Source of the DNA: Sphingobium sp. CECT 9361
GTDB taxonomy: Bacteria; Pseudomonadota; Alphaproteobacteria; Sphingomonadales; Sphingomonadaceae
Direction: 5' to 3'
DNA length: 64,000 nucleotides
Assembly (NCBI RefSeq): GCF_918741285.1
Contig: NZ_CAKKNC010000016.1
Location: 1-64,000, forward strand
This document shows, piece after piece, positions 1 to 8,588 of this stretch (the stretch's first letter is position 1; the number at the start of each line of letters is the position of its first letter). Under the pieces are notes generated by a model that was given only the letters and a program-made list of their open reading frames with translations, had not been told where the DNA came from and searched no databases. Position numbers and translations under genes: made by a program.

Positions 1-303
1 GATGCAAGCGTACTCGCCTGGCTCGACACGCTTTGAAATAATGTGAAGGAACGTGGGCAGGAAACCCCAGAACTCAGCCAATCTGGCCGCCTTCCTTCAC
101 ATTATCGACACCTCGCGATTAATCAAGGTGCTGCAAAAGGACACCCGCGCCATTGCCTATCTGCACCAACTGGCGGCCCCAGAAGCGATCGAGAAAGCGG
201 CGTAGTTATTTTGATGAGGCCGCACCAAGGAGTGGCGGCCCCTTCTTGTCCCACCCACCGACCCTATGCGCGCGCCGCTCCCTTCGATCGAGGCTAATTG
301 GTT
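1..303. other. Left edge, no confident gene
   Basis: The first 36 bases read in frame 1 as the last eleven codons of a protein ending DTL-stop, so a gene may run in from the left. A GTG-initiated frame of 50 codons at 53-205 (plus strand) is rich in Leu, Ala and Ile, but I recognise no family. The stretch lies inside the mobile element and may be a gene remnant. The rest, up to the antitoxin stop at 304, shows nothing I can support. Confidence 0.3.
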
Positions 304-645
304 TCAGGCAGCAAGCGTTGATATCGAAGTCCGCTTTCCTCCCGCACGCGGCGTGACGGAAATCTTCACCCGAACGTCCCGATTGAGCCGGTCGAGAATC
401 CGTAACAGCCGGTCGATGGTGAATCGCTCCAGTCTGACCTGACGGATACGCGAAAAATCGGCGGCCGATATGCCGGTGCGCGCTTCGGCATCCCGAACCG
501 TCAGCCGCTCGGCATCGAGCGTTTTGACGATTTCAGCGGCCAGTATTGCTCGAAACTGGCGAATGCTGGCATCGGGCTGATCGAAATCGGCAAAGACATT
601 GCCGGAACCGCGAACCAGTTCGAAATCGTCATCTTGGTCAGCCAT
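304..645 (-). CDS. HigA-like XRE-family antitoxin
   Basis: Predicted 113-residue DNA-binding antitoxin of a type II toxin-antitoxin module, resembling the HigA2-like (HTH_37) group. The N-terminal 40 residues are acidic. The helix-turn-helix follows at about residues 48-90, with the AEARTGISAADFSRIRQ pattern typical of XRE recognition helices. It should neutralise the toxin encoded just upstream and repress their shared promoter. Its ATG overlaps the toxin stop by 8 bases, so the two are one transcript in toxin-first order, as in higBA loci. Family assignment is from motif recognition; the specific subfamily is less certain. Confidence 0.8.
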   Translation of the reverse strand: MADQDDDFELVRGSGNVFADFDQPDASIRQFRAILAAEIVKTLDAERLTVRDAEARTGISAADFSRIRQVRLERFTIDRLLRILDRLNRDVRVKISVTPRAGGKRTSISTLAA

Positions 646-997
646 CGAGCATTTCCTTCAACCGCTTGATCCGCTCGCGCACGAGGTCGATTTCGTGGCG
701 CGGCGTTGCAATTCCCTTGGTCGATTTCTTCTGGAAGGCATGAACCACCCAGATATCATCGCCCAGTTGCAGCGCATAGACGACCCGATAGGCGTCGCCG
801 CGCTCTTTGATCGCCAGTTCCCACACACCGGCACCCAACCCGGCAAGCGGCTTGGCAATATCCGGCGTTCCGCCGTCGGCGACCACGGTCAGGGCATCGA
901 ATGCCCGATCCACGGCACGCGAAGGAAACGTCTCAAAAGCTCTTCGCGCCGCCTTGATCCAAGAAACCGTGCGGAGCGTGTTGCGTGATTTCGCCAT
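638..997 (-). CDS. HigB/RelE-like toxin (phage Gp49-like)
   Basis: A 119-residue basic protein with the hallmarks of RelE-superfamily Gp49-like toxins, which in this family act as ribosome-associated mRNA interferases. Visible signs are the central LxGLGxGVWEL segment, an ERGDAYRVVYAL beta-strand pair, and the HAFQKKSTK motif near residue 90 that marks these toxins. It is first in a two-gene operon with the antitoxin, separated from the integrase stop by about 40 bases. Carriage beside an integrase suggests a role in element stabilisation; this is inference from position. Confidence 0.85.
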   Translation of the reverse strand: MAKSRNTLRTVSWIKAARRAFETFPSRAVDRAFDALTVVADGGTPDIAKPLAGLGAGVWELAIKERGDAYRVVYALQLGDDIWVVHAFQKKSTKGIATPRHEIDLVRERIKRLKEMLDG

Positions 998-1036
998 AGG
1001 TAGTCAAATCTGCCAACAAAGTCAATGTGAGACTGT

Positions 1037-2275
1037 TCAGGCCACCGCCGCCAGCGACGTTCGGCGATCCAGCACTTCAACCGCTTTGAGCTTATGCTCC
1101 GGCGCAAGATGGGCATAGCGCAGCGTCATTGCATAATCGGAATGCCCCAGCAGTTCGCGCACGGTGTTCAGATCAACGCCGCCCATAACCAGGCGCGACG
1201 CGAAATGGTGCCGCATGTCGTGCCAGCGGAACGCGGTGATATTCGCGTCCTTGAGCAAATGCCGCCATGAAAAATTGACGCGATCGAAGCGCTGGCCCGC
1301 CTCATTGACGAAGACCAGCCCATGCTCTTCTTCCACTTGCGCCCGCCAGCCTTGCAGCACGCGCGTGGCTTCACGGTTGAGCGGGATATGGCGTGTCCGC
1401 CGCGATTTGGCGGTCGCCCCGGTCACGGTCAGGATACGCCGATCGAGATCGACATTCGGCCATGTGAGATCGAACAATTCCCCGCGACGGCAGCCGGTGT
1501 TGATCGACAGCAAGATCAGCGGCTTCACATGATCGGTGAACATGACGGTGCGCAGGCTGGGCAGTTGCACATAGCCCCTTTCTCGCCGCCAATGATTGGC
1601 GGAATCGCGTTCGGCGCGGCGGCGTTCTTCGCGGGCATCGATCACAGCACGCAGGCGGCTCTCCTCGACATCGCTCAAAAACCGCACCTTGAGACAATCG
1701 TCCGTGCGCGACTTCTTGACCTTGGCCAGCGGATTGGTTCCCAACAGTTCCCAATCCACCGCCCGGTTGAATGCCGCCTTGATCGACGAAATATCCCGGT
1801 TAATCGTTTGAAGGCTCAAGCCGCGCTCGATTTCGCCCGCGCGCCAGCGTTCGACATCCAGCCCGCTGATCTTGTCGAGCGGCTTGTCGAGCAATGCCTT
1901 GAAGGCCGTCGCCAGACGCTTGAGATTTTGCACATGGGCTTTCTGATTGGCTTTGGCCCACACGGCATAATCGCCATCAAGGAAAGCACGAAAGGTCGGC
2001 ACACCCTGCTTGGGCTTGCGCGCCTCAATAGGATCAATGCCGCGATAGACTTCGGACAGGATGACGCGGGCGCTATCGCGCGCTTCGGCCAAGCCAACGG
2101 CATCCGCCCTGCCCAGCCACACACGCTTACCTCTGGCGAACTCGCAATAGAAGGATTTCACGCCACGTGGCATGACGCGCAGCACCAAGCCCTTCAGGCG
2201 CGCATCGCGGTGATCCTCCGGCTTAACCGGCATGACCATCTTTTCGATCATCGCTTGTGTCAGAACAGTTCGCAT
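1037..2275 (-). CDS. Tyrosine-type site-specific integrase
   Basis: DNA strand-exchange enzyme for insertion and excision of a genomic island. I chose the internal ATG at 2275 (412 residues, beginning MRTVLTQAMIEK); an ATG at 2371 would add 32 residues that look non-homologous. An Arm-DNA-binding domain (about residues 5-90) precedes a SAM-like core-binding region (95-190) and the catalytic domain. Catalytic residues are visible: Arg in NTGCRRGEL (about 263), Lys in TAKSRR (290), HDMR (352-355), His in LLGHSD (378) and the Tyr nucleophile in LRYAHL (387). The gene reads away from the adjacent tRNA-Pro fragment, as expected for an integrase beside its attachment site. Confidence 0.93.
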   Translation of the reverse strand: MRTVLTQAMIEKMVMPVKPEDHRDARLKGLVLRVMPRGVKSFYCEFARGKRVWLGRADAVGLAEARDSARVILSEVYRGIDPIEARKPKQGVPTFRAFLDGDYAVWAKANQKAHVQNLKRLATAFKALLDKPLDKISGLDVERWRAGEIERGLSLQTINRDISSIKAAFNRAVDWELLGTNPLAKVKKSRTDDCLKVRFLSDVEESRLRAVIDAREERRRAERDSANHWRRERGYVQLPSLRTVMFTDHVKPLILLSINTGCRRGELFDLTWPNVDLDRRILTVTGATAKSRRTRHIPLNREATRVLQGWRAQVEEEHGLVFVNEAGQRFDRVNFSWRHLLKDANITAFRWHDMRHHFASRLVMGGVDLNTVRELLGHSDYAMTLRYAHLAPEHKLKAVEVLDRRTSLAAVA

Positions 2276-2457
2276 CGCGCGCCTCGCCAGCCAAATCGAC
2301 TCATTCTGGTGGTGCGCTGGTGGTGCAACTTGCTGCAACAAGGCGGAACAAACAGCGTCCAAACGCAACAACCATAACGGTTAAATAGTGGCATAACGCG
2401 CTATAATTAGCAAGTTTTTCTGGTGCATATGGGAGCGTTCAAAACCCTCAAATTTAG

Positions 2458-2504
2458 GGCTGGGGGTGTGGGGGTCGGAGGTTCGAATCCTCTCGTCCCG
2501 ACCA
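2458..2504 (+). other. 3' fragment of tRNA-Pro(GGG), probable att site
   Basis: These bases match the 3' half of a proline tRNA. They hold the anticodon loop CTGGGGG, anticodon stem and variable region, T arm GGAGG-TTCGAAT-CCTCT (2477-2493), the acceptor 3' strand CGTCCCG and ACCA at 2501-2504. The 5' half (acceptor 5' strand, D arm) is absent upstream. A lone 3' half next to an integrase is the usual scar of tRNA-targeted integration. Because the CCA end points right, the intact tRNA gene and the body of the island should lie to the left, outside the window, and native chromosome begins to the right. Confidence 0.8.
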
Positions 2505-3013
2505 AGATTTCAATGACTTAATCTGAAATTTCCACCCCTCCCAGTGACGCACTTTTACATACCTTCCGGGCTGGGGCGTCTGTCGGTGGACAGCTACGTC
2601 AACTACGCCGCTTGCTCGCATGTTGTGTGCATTCCAAAGCGCGCGATTTCGATTTCGGGCAATGGTCCGCACCATCCTTTCCGATGACTCTGCCGGATCT
2701 CGATACGATCTGCGCGCGACACACATACGCGAAACGGTAAAGCATTTCGGCTAAGCCGGAGGAAGCATCGTCAATATCGGTTCGATCTTCAGCACGCATC
2801 CGTCTGACGGTGGCACAATCTACTCCGCCACGAAGTGGACTTTCCATAACTTTACCTGACGCTTCGCGTGCAAGCTTGGACCACGCAACATTCGCGTAAC
2901 CGGCGGCGCGCGCAGTCTGTAACACTGAAGCCTGCGCCCCGCTCGCGTGCCTCCCGCGGGGAGTATCCTGCGCAGCGTCGAAATTCAGTCGTCGGAACGC
3001 AAACGAGGGCTGA
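2505..3013. other. About 500 bp without a recognisable gene
   Basis: The region just right of the tRNA fragment holds a short inverted repeat (ATTTCA ... TGAAAT, about 2507-2529). A minus-strand open frame (2599-3054) overlaps the end of the cytochrome gene, has unusual Cys/Arg-rich composition and matches no family I know. I regard it as non-coding or a decayed remnant. Confidence 0.4.
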
Positions 3014-3559
3014 TTATTTCGGCTTTGCCTGCTGGGGATACCAGTATCGCACATGGCAAGATTCGCAGACCTGATCGAGGTCGCCCGAGGCCTGGTTCAT
3101 TTTTACCACGTCCTTGTCATGGGCTGCCGTGATAAACTGATCCGCACTGACCGAAAGAGCCTTCGCCATATCCGCAAAGCTGGTTCGATCGGCATCGATG
3201 AAGCCCTGAACCTGGGCCGCTGTGGATCCTCCAGTAATGCCTTCATCCTGGATTTTTTGGCCGGGCTTGGAAACGGTAATTTTGCTGGCGGACACTATGG
3301 CATCTGCCTGTGCCTTCACCTTCTGGCCAGCGGCGGACAGCTTGGCCCAATCGTCGGCGGTCAGCTTCGACGCCTGCGGCTCCCCTGCGTCGTTTAACGC
3401 CCGGTTGCTGACATCCCAGAGGATTTGTGCTTGCGGGGCCACCACGTTCTTCATCATGCTTTGAAGCACAACCGGCTGGGGATCGGAGTTCGCGTTGTCC
3501 TTCTGACATCCGCTGATCAAGGTCATTCCTGCTAAAAGCATTAGCGTCATTGATCGCAC
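3014..3559 (-). CDS. Cytochrome c'-like lipoprotein
   Basis: Predicted 181-residue exported haem protein. The N-terminus is a lipoprotein signal with lipobox LISGC (Cys18), so it should be membrane-anchored facing the periplasm. A helical body follows, with a single C-terminal haem-binding CESCH (about residues 165-169). One CXXCH close to the C-terminus of a four-helix protein is the arrangement of cytochrome c' and cytochrome b562-like folds, which bind gases or carry electrons. The start is GTG at 3559, chosen because AAGGAG lies six bases upstream. No obvious operon partner; the divergent neighbour is a glutathione transferase. Confidence 0.8.
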   Translation of the reverse strand: MRSMTLMLLAGMTLISGCQKDNANSDPQPVVLQSMMKNVVAPQAQILWDVSNRALNDAGEPQASKLTADDWAKLSAAGQKVKAQADAIVSASKITVSKPGQKIQDEGITGGSTAAQVQGFIDADRTSFADMAKALSVSADQFITAAHDKDVVKMNQASGDLDQVCESCHVRYWYPQQAKPK

Positions 3560-3765
3560 GGGACACTCCTTCGCTGCACCGTCTTCATTTACACATTAAA
3601 TTACACGCTGGAAATGATTTGAGCTGATAGGGTTACATTCTGAAATTTTTGCCAAGCTCTGTTGGCCGATTGTTTTCAGCGAACACCTATTCCCACCCGA
3701 AATGGAGCGTTATCGCACCAGCGCGCATTAGTGGCAGGGGGACATCATATGAGGGAAGGCAAGGA

Positions 3766-4410
3766 ATGAAACTCTATCATGAGGTGCGCGGTTGTTCGTT
3801 GGCGGTCGACATTGTAGCGCGGGAGTTAGGCATCGACCTAGACCTGGAGTGGGTCGATATGGCTTCGAAGCGCCTTCAGGACGGCAGCGATTATCATCTG
3901 GTGAACTCCAAGGGTACTGTTCCAACGCTCGAACTTCCGAATGGCGATCGGATCAGCGAAGGCACGGTTATCATGCAATATCTCGCGGATCTTAGTCCGG
4001 AACGGCGGCTGCTGCCGCCCCATGGTTCGATCAAACGCCTTCGCGTGCTGGAATGGATGAGCTTCGTCGGAGCCGATTTGCACAAGGGCGGCTTCATGCC
4101 GTTGTTCAAAGCCAACACACCCCCTGAATATCGGGAGATCGCCCGTCAATATCTGGGAAGGCATTTGACCTGGCTCGACGGTCAACTGGCGGACCGCACG
4201 GTTCTGGTCGGGGAGGACTTCACCATTGCCGACGCCCACTGTTACACCATTGCCATGTGGACCGCAGCGCATGACATCTCGACGGAAGCATGGCCGAACC
4301 TCACGCGCTACCTGAAACAGATCGGAAGCCGCCCGAGCGTGCAGGACGCCGAGCGCGCCGCCTACGAACAAGGGCAGGCCAGACTTGCTGCCACCGCTCC
4401 CGGCGGGTGA
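3766..4410 (+). CDS. Beta-class glutathione S-transferase
   Basis: A 214-residue cytosolic transferase that conjugates or reduces substrates with glutathione. The N-terminal thioredoxin fold starts MKLYHEVRGCSLA, with Cys10 and Ser11 where bacterial beta-class GSTs carry their active-site Cys. The glutathione-binding TVPTLELPNGDRISEG segment (about 51-66) follows, then an all-helical domain with FTIADAHCYTI (about 155-165), the conserved N-capping box. An in-frame start further upstream (3649) would add about 39 unrelated residues. The ATG at 3766 has AAGG just upstream and fits the family length. Confidence 0.9.
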   Translation: MKLYHEVRGCSLAVDIVARELGIDLDLEWVDMASKRLQDGSDYHLVNSKGTVPTLELPNGDRISEGTVIMQYLADLSPERRLLPPHGSIKRLRVLEWMSFVGADLHKGGFMPLFKANTPPEYREIARQYLGRHLTWLDGQLADRTVLVGEDFTIADAHCYTIAMWTAAHDISTEAWPNLTRYLKQIGSRPSVQDAERAAYEQGQARLAATAPGG

Positions 4411-4641
4411 GACACTGATCATCATCGGGCGTTGGCTTCAACCACTTCCGGCCGATGGATAATACGGTCCCTGCTCATCCATGCACCGTCCCGAACAATA
4501 GGGTCCTCCGAAAACAGACGCGTCCGGGTTCTGTCCCGTAGGACGGGTTTGTCTCAACTAACCCGGCGGAGGCACGGCAAATCAAATGAGGCGGACTGTA
4601 CTGGTCTCGACAGCCCGACCATACAGTGAATTCGTGAAAAA

Positions 4642-4670
4642 TTGACACTTTGGCAACTTTACCCTCTTAT
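4642..4670 (+). promoter_or_regulatory. Sigma70-type promoter for the signalling module
   Basis: TTGACA at 4642-4647 and TCTTAT at 4665-4670 are separated by exactly 17 bases, about 35 bases before the ATG of the lone receiver gene. This is a good housekeeping-type promoter and probably drives the whole receiver-kinase-EAL run. The rest of the gap between the GST gene and this promoter shows nothing else I can support. Confidence 0.6.
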
Positions 4671-4704
4671 CAGTCCGTCGGTTAGCCATTGAAAGCACCA
4701 GACA

Positions 4705-5076
4705 ATGATCTTGGTCGTCGAGGACGAGGCCGACGTCCGGGAGGAGTTGGTCGAAATGCTGGAACTGCGGCGATTCGCGGTTATCGGCGCCGCGAGCTTG
4801 GCTCCCGCTCTCGAGACCGTCAGGCAGGCGACTGGCCCTTTAGCTCTGTTGACGGACCTCCGCTTGCGCGAAGGCAGTGGTCTTGATCTGATCCGCACTA
4901 TTCGATCCGACCCGGACCTGAATGCGAAGGTGAACACCATCATCCTGATGACAGGCCACATCGATCTGACAGAGCAGATGGAGCACGAAATCGCGAAGCA
5001 GGATCTGCATATCCTTTTCAAGCCGGTGAACATCGATCTGCTCTTATCCCTGCTCGTACAAGACGGGCCAGGCTGA
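4705..5076 (+). CDS. Single-domain response regulator (receiver only)
   Basis: A 123-residue CheY-like receiver with no output domain. The acidic pocket is visible in VVEDEAD (residues 4-10), the phospho-acceptor Asp in LLTDLRL (about 52), the switch Thr in LMTGH (about 79) and the Lys in LFKPVN (about 103). Such proteins act as phosphate sinks, phosphorelay intermediates or direct effectors. The stop overlaps the ATG of the histidine kinase by one base, implying translational coupling and that the kinase is the likely phosphodonor. Confidence 0.88.
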   Translation: MILVVEDEADVREELVEMLELRRFAVIGAASLAPALETVRQATGPLALLTDLRLREGSGLDLIRTIRSDPDLNAKVNTIILMTGHIDLTEQMEHEIAKQDLHILFKPVNIDLLLSLLVQDGPG

Positions 5077-7421
5077 TGCATGGCATTCTTAACCCGTTAC
5101 GAGACGGCAGCGATTTTCGGCTGAGCGGCGCGTCCCTGAAGCGTATGACGGCCCAGGGATGGGCACTGACGATCGTCCTGTTGGCCGTGGCCATCGGCGC
5201 AAGTTCCTTCCGCATCATTCTCGCCCCCGGGTTCGAGATGTATCTCGGCCCGATTTTCTACCTTATAGCCTACAGGCTGGGCGGTCTGCGGCTGGCCATT
5301 CCCATGGTGCTGCTGACGATGGCGTCATCCTGGTTCTGGTGGGGCCATATCTTCACCATTGCGCTGGCGCTCGGACACGTGCTTTTCATCGACAAGACCC
5401 GCTTCGCCGGTCCGTCGCTCGCCATCGCTACCGCTGTCTTCTCGCTGACCATCGGGGCGGCGGCGTCGTTCCTGTTCCTGCACTTTCACTACGATGCATC
5501 GCCGACCATTTTCGCGCTGACGATGATCCGCAAGCTTCTCAATGACGTGCTTATGGCGGCGATGGTCGACCTGGCTCTGTCACTTTTGATTGTAGACCTT
5601 CCGGCTGGTCGCATCGTGCTACGCAAAACGGTCAGCCTTGCCGAACTCCTGCCTGCCTCCATTACGCTCGTCGTGCTGGCGTCCGCGCTTGTGATGTTTG
5701 TCAGCAGCGTCCGGCGTTTTCCTGAGGACTTCAGATCGTTCATGCAAGAAACTGCGCTTCAGGCTGAAGTCCGGATCGATCACGGGCTCATCACCGGAAA
5801 AGCCTTCCTCGGCGTAGAGAATTTGCGAAATACGGGGACGGTACCTCAGAAACTTCTAATTGCGGACAACGAACGCAGCGTACGCACCCCAGAAGCACTG
5901 CAGATTTTCGGCTGCACACGGATCGACGACGGACTGGACGTCACGGGGCCGAACGATCGCAACACGTTCGCCTATTGGGTTTCCGCGTGCCAACTGGGCC
6001 ATCACGCGCTTTCCGGCCGCAAATATTTCTACCTCTACTCAACCCGTCCAGCTGCCGAGAGCGCCTATCGCAAGGTGCTCCTCGAGATGCTCGGTCTGGG
6101 CATCCTTCTGGTCGTGGCGATCTTGTTGCAGATGTTGATCACGCGCGCACTGCGGCGTTCGTTGCAGGCTTGGAAAGAAGTCGCGGAAGGCTTGGGCCAG
6201 CCTGGCCTCTCGGCCCCGCACAAGCTCACGTTCAACGAGTTCGACCGCCCGATCGAAGCCATCGTCGCCGCGAACAACAGCCTTGCCGAGTTGGCTCAGG
6301 AGCGTCGGCGAATTGCCGAGGCATTCATCGAGCTCAAGAAGGAAATGGATTTGCGCCTCGCAGCGGATATCCACTTCGACTCCGCCACAGGCGTTCTTAA
6401 TTTTCAGGAGATCAGCATCACGCGGGTTGCGCAGGAACGGTCCCAAGCAGTCCATCCCAATGATCGCCTGGCATTTGTCGACATTCGCAATGATGTCGAG
6501 GCGTTCATCGAGTTTCGGCTGGCAGACGAAAATTCAAGCGACTGGTATCTGTTCGTCGGTCACGACCTGATGGCCCCCGGCCATTGGCGTTCGGGATGGA
6601 TGGTGCGCCTTCGCCAGTCCAAGCTGGTTCAGAATCGCATGCTTCAGCAGGCACGCCTCGTTGAGCTCGGAGGCATGGCCTCAGCCTTGAGTCATGAACT
6701 CAAGCAACCGCTGTTCACCATCTCGCTTGCAGCCGAAAACGGCCGGTTGTTGCTCGACCAGGGAGGCCCCGAAAACGTGCCCCGCGCGCGCGGCAAGTTC
6801 GATCGGATCAGCGAACAGGTAAACCGCGCGCGCGATATCATTGCCCGAATCTCGCGCTACGCCCGGATCGAGAATGACAGTCCCGAACCTGTCGATCTGG
6901 GCGACGTGGTCAGAACGACGCTGTCATTCATGCGGCCATTGCTCGTCCAGCACGATGTCGGCATGAAAATAACGTTGCCGGACGGGCCGCCGGTTTTGCT
7001 CCTTGCGCCGCGCGTCGGCCTTGAGCAGGTGCTCGTCAACGCCATCCAGAACTCGGTCGATTCTATCGCAAGTCGCCGCGAAGGCGACGACCCCGGCCTC
7101 ACCGGCGCCATCGAACTGGAGGTAACTGCCACAGAAAGCGGACTTCGCATCAGCATTGTGGACAATGGCGCAGGGCTAGCGTTGATCCAGCCGGACCGGG
7201 CATTCGATGCCTTCATGACCACCAAGGAAACCGATCGCGGGACAGGCCTTGGCCTTTATATTTCGCGGCAGATCGTCATGGAAATCGGCGGAAAGATCAG
7301 CATTGGGTCGCGCCAGACGCCAGAGCGGGGCGCAATCCTGACCATCGACTTTCCGAGCTTCGTCGCTCTTTCGCGCGACAGGCTTCCATTCGGGCCTACG
7401 GAGCATGCGATAAATGCCTAA
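5076..7421 (+). CDS. Membrane-bound sensor histidine kinase
   Basis: A 781-residue kinase. Residues about 28-220 contain six or more hydrophobic segments, a MASE-like membrane sensor. They are followed by a probable periplasmic loop (about 225-340), another transmembrane helix (345-365) and a linker. The phospho-acceptor is His540 in ALSHELKQPLF, with an N box (NAIQNSVDSI), G1 (VDNGAGL) and G2 (RGTGLGLYISR) in the ATPase domain. The HisKA/HATPase part resembles FixL/DctB-type kinases. It overlaps both neighbours: the lone receiver upstream and the REC-EAL gene downstream (8 bases). The signal sensed cannot be read from sequence. Confidence 0.88.
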   Translation: MHGILNPLRDGSDFRLSGASLKRMTAQGWALTIVLLAVAIGASSFRIILAPGFEMYLGPIFYLIAYRLGGLRLAIPMVLLTMASSWFWWGHIFTIALALGHVLFIDKTRFAGPSLAIATAVFSLTIGAAASFLFLHFHYDASPTIFALTMIRKLLNDVLMAAMVDLALSLLIVDLPAGRIVLRKTVSLAELLPASITLVVLASALVMFVSSVRRFPEDFRSFMQETALQAEVRIDHGLITGKAFLGVENLRNTGTVPQKLLIADNERSVRTPEALQIFGCTRIDDGLDVTGPNDRNTFAYWVSACQLGHHALSGRKYFYLYSTRPAAESAYRKVLLEMLGLGILLVVAILLQMLITRALRRSLQAWKEVAEGLGQPGLSAPHKLTFNEFDRPIEAIVAANNSLAELAQERRRIAEAFIELKKEMDLRLAADIHFDSATGVLNFQEISITRVAQERSQAVHPNDRLAFVDIRNDVEAFIEFRLADENSSDWYLFVGHDLMAPGHWRSGWMVRLRQSKLVQNRMLQQARLVELGGMASALSHELKQPLFTISLAAENGRLLLDQGGPENVPRARGKFDRISEQVNRARDIIARISRYARIENDSPEPVDLGDVVRTTLSFMRPLLVQHDVGMKITLPDGPPVLLLAPRVGLEQVLVNAIQNSVDSIASRREGDDPGLTGAIELEVTATESGLRISIVDNGAGLALIQPDRAFDAFMTTKETDRGTGLGLYISRQIVMEIGGKISIGSRQTPERGAILTIDFPSFVALSRDRLPFGPTEHAINA

Positions 7422-8574
7422 GCCCCGGATCCGCATCATCGATGACGATGAAGAGAGCTGCTCTGAAATTGCGGACGCGCTTATGGCGTCAGGGTACGAC
7501 TGCTCCTGGGCACATTCTCCTGATTCCATGATGGCGCCCCATGAACCGGCGCCTGACATTCTGATCCTGGATTTGAGCATGCCGCGGGTAGACGGCTTCC
7601 AGGTCATTCAGAACCTCGCCGGTGCGGGACGTCAGCCGCATCTCATCGTGGCCAGCGGCCACGAGCAAAGAATCATCAGAGCCGCAGTCCGCAGCGCACA
7701 GGAAGCTGGTCTGCATGTTTTGGGAGCACTAGAGAAACCCTATTCGATCGCCTCCTTGCTGGCGCTTGTCGAAAGCCGTCTGACCGCGCCAGGCAAGACG
7801 GCAGACGATCATGCGGCGCTGATCGGCCATCTTGTCGACACACAGACCCTCACGAGCCATGTGCAGACGGCGTTTCAATCCAAGCATCGGCTTTTGAACG
7901 GCGACATCGTCGGCTATGAGGCGTTGCTGAGGATTTCGGTGGATGGCTGCTCGGTTAACCCCGAAGCGGTTTTCGCTCCTGCAGTGGCCTTGCACGATCA
8001 ACTTGCAGTGACACGCACAGTGCTCGACGACGCGCTGCGCTTCGGTTCAACCTTGCGAAGTGCTGGCGCAAACCTCCCCATCGCGGTCAACTGTACCCCT
8101 GCCCTGCTTTGCGCGCCCGATTTTCAGGACCTTGTCTTCTCTGGCCTCGACCGCTGGAGCATGCCGGCCTCCTCCCTTTTGATCGAAATCACCGAACACG
8201 AGACCGTCTATTCGTTCGACGCCCTGGCAACCGCGGTCAGTCGACTTGCGATGCGGGACTGCGGCATCTCGATCGACGATTTCGGTCGCGGCGCAACGAG
8301 TCTGGAACGCCTTTTCGACCTGCCTCTCACCGAGTTGAAGATCGACAGGGAGATTTTCTGGAAATGTGTCGACGGTCGCGAGCCTCCCGCTTTGCTCAAG
8401 GAGGTGGTGCGTTATTGTGACGACCGAAACATCACGTCTACGATCGAAGGTATCGAGACCGTCAACCACTTGGAACATGCGGTCTCTATGGGCGCACGGA
8501 ACGGGCAGGGCTACCTATGGGGAACGCCGAGCCTCGACACCGAAGGCCTACTCAGATTATTTTCTACCTCCTGA
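7414..8574 (+). CDS. REC-EAL response regulator, c-di-GMP phosphodiesterase
   Basis: A 386-residue two-domain protein. The receiver (residues 1-125) has IIDDDEES, a phospho-Asp in LILDLSMP and Lys in LEKPYS. The EAL domain (about 145-380) keeps the residues needed to cleave cyclic di-GMP: Glu in GYEALLR, Asn in AVNCTP, Glu in IEITEHE, the DD pair in IDDFGRG, Lys in LKIDRE, EGIE and the Gln in GQGYLWG. It should therefore be active and phosphorylation-controlled by the adjoining kinase. It is the cyclic-di-GMP output of this module. Confidence 0.92.
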   Translation: MPKPRIRIIDDDEESCSEIADALMASGYDCSWAHSPDSMMAPHEPAPDILILDLSMPRVDGFQVIQNLAGAGRQPHLIVASGHEQRIIRAAVRSAQEAGLHVLGALEKPYSIASLLALVESRLTAPGKTADDHAALIGHLVDTQTLTSHVQTAFQSKHRLLNGDIVGYEALLRISVDGCSVNPEAVFAPAVALHDQLAVTRTVLDDALRFGSTLRSAGANLPIAVNCTPALLCAPDFQDLVFSGLDRWSMPASSLLIEITEHETVYSFDALATAVSRLAMRDCGISIDDFGRGATSLERLFDLPLTELKIDREIFWKCVDGREPPALLKEVVRYCDDRNITSTIEGIETVNHLEHAVSMGARNGQGYLWGTPSLDTEGLLRLFSTS

Positions 8575-8588
8575 GTGGAGTAATATCT

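Noticed and set aside
2458..2504. Complete tRNA gene
   Set aside because: The acceptor 5' strand and D arm are missing from the upstream bases, so only a 3' fragment is supported.
2454..3054. Two overlapping minus-strand open frames right of the integrase
   Set aside because: One is the antisense of the tRNA fragment, a common false product; the other has atypical composition, no family match and runs into the cytochrome gene.
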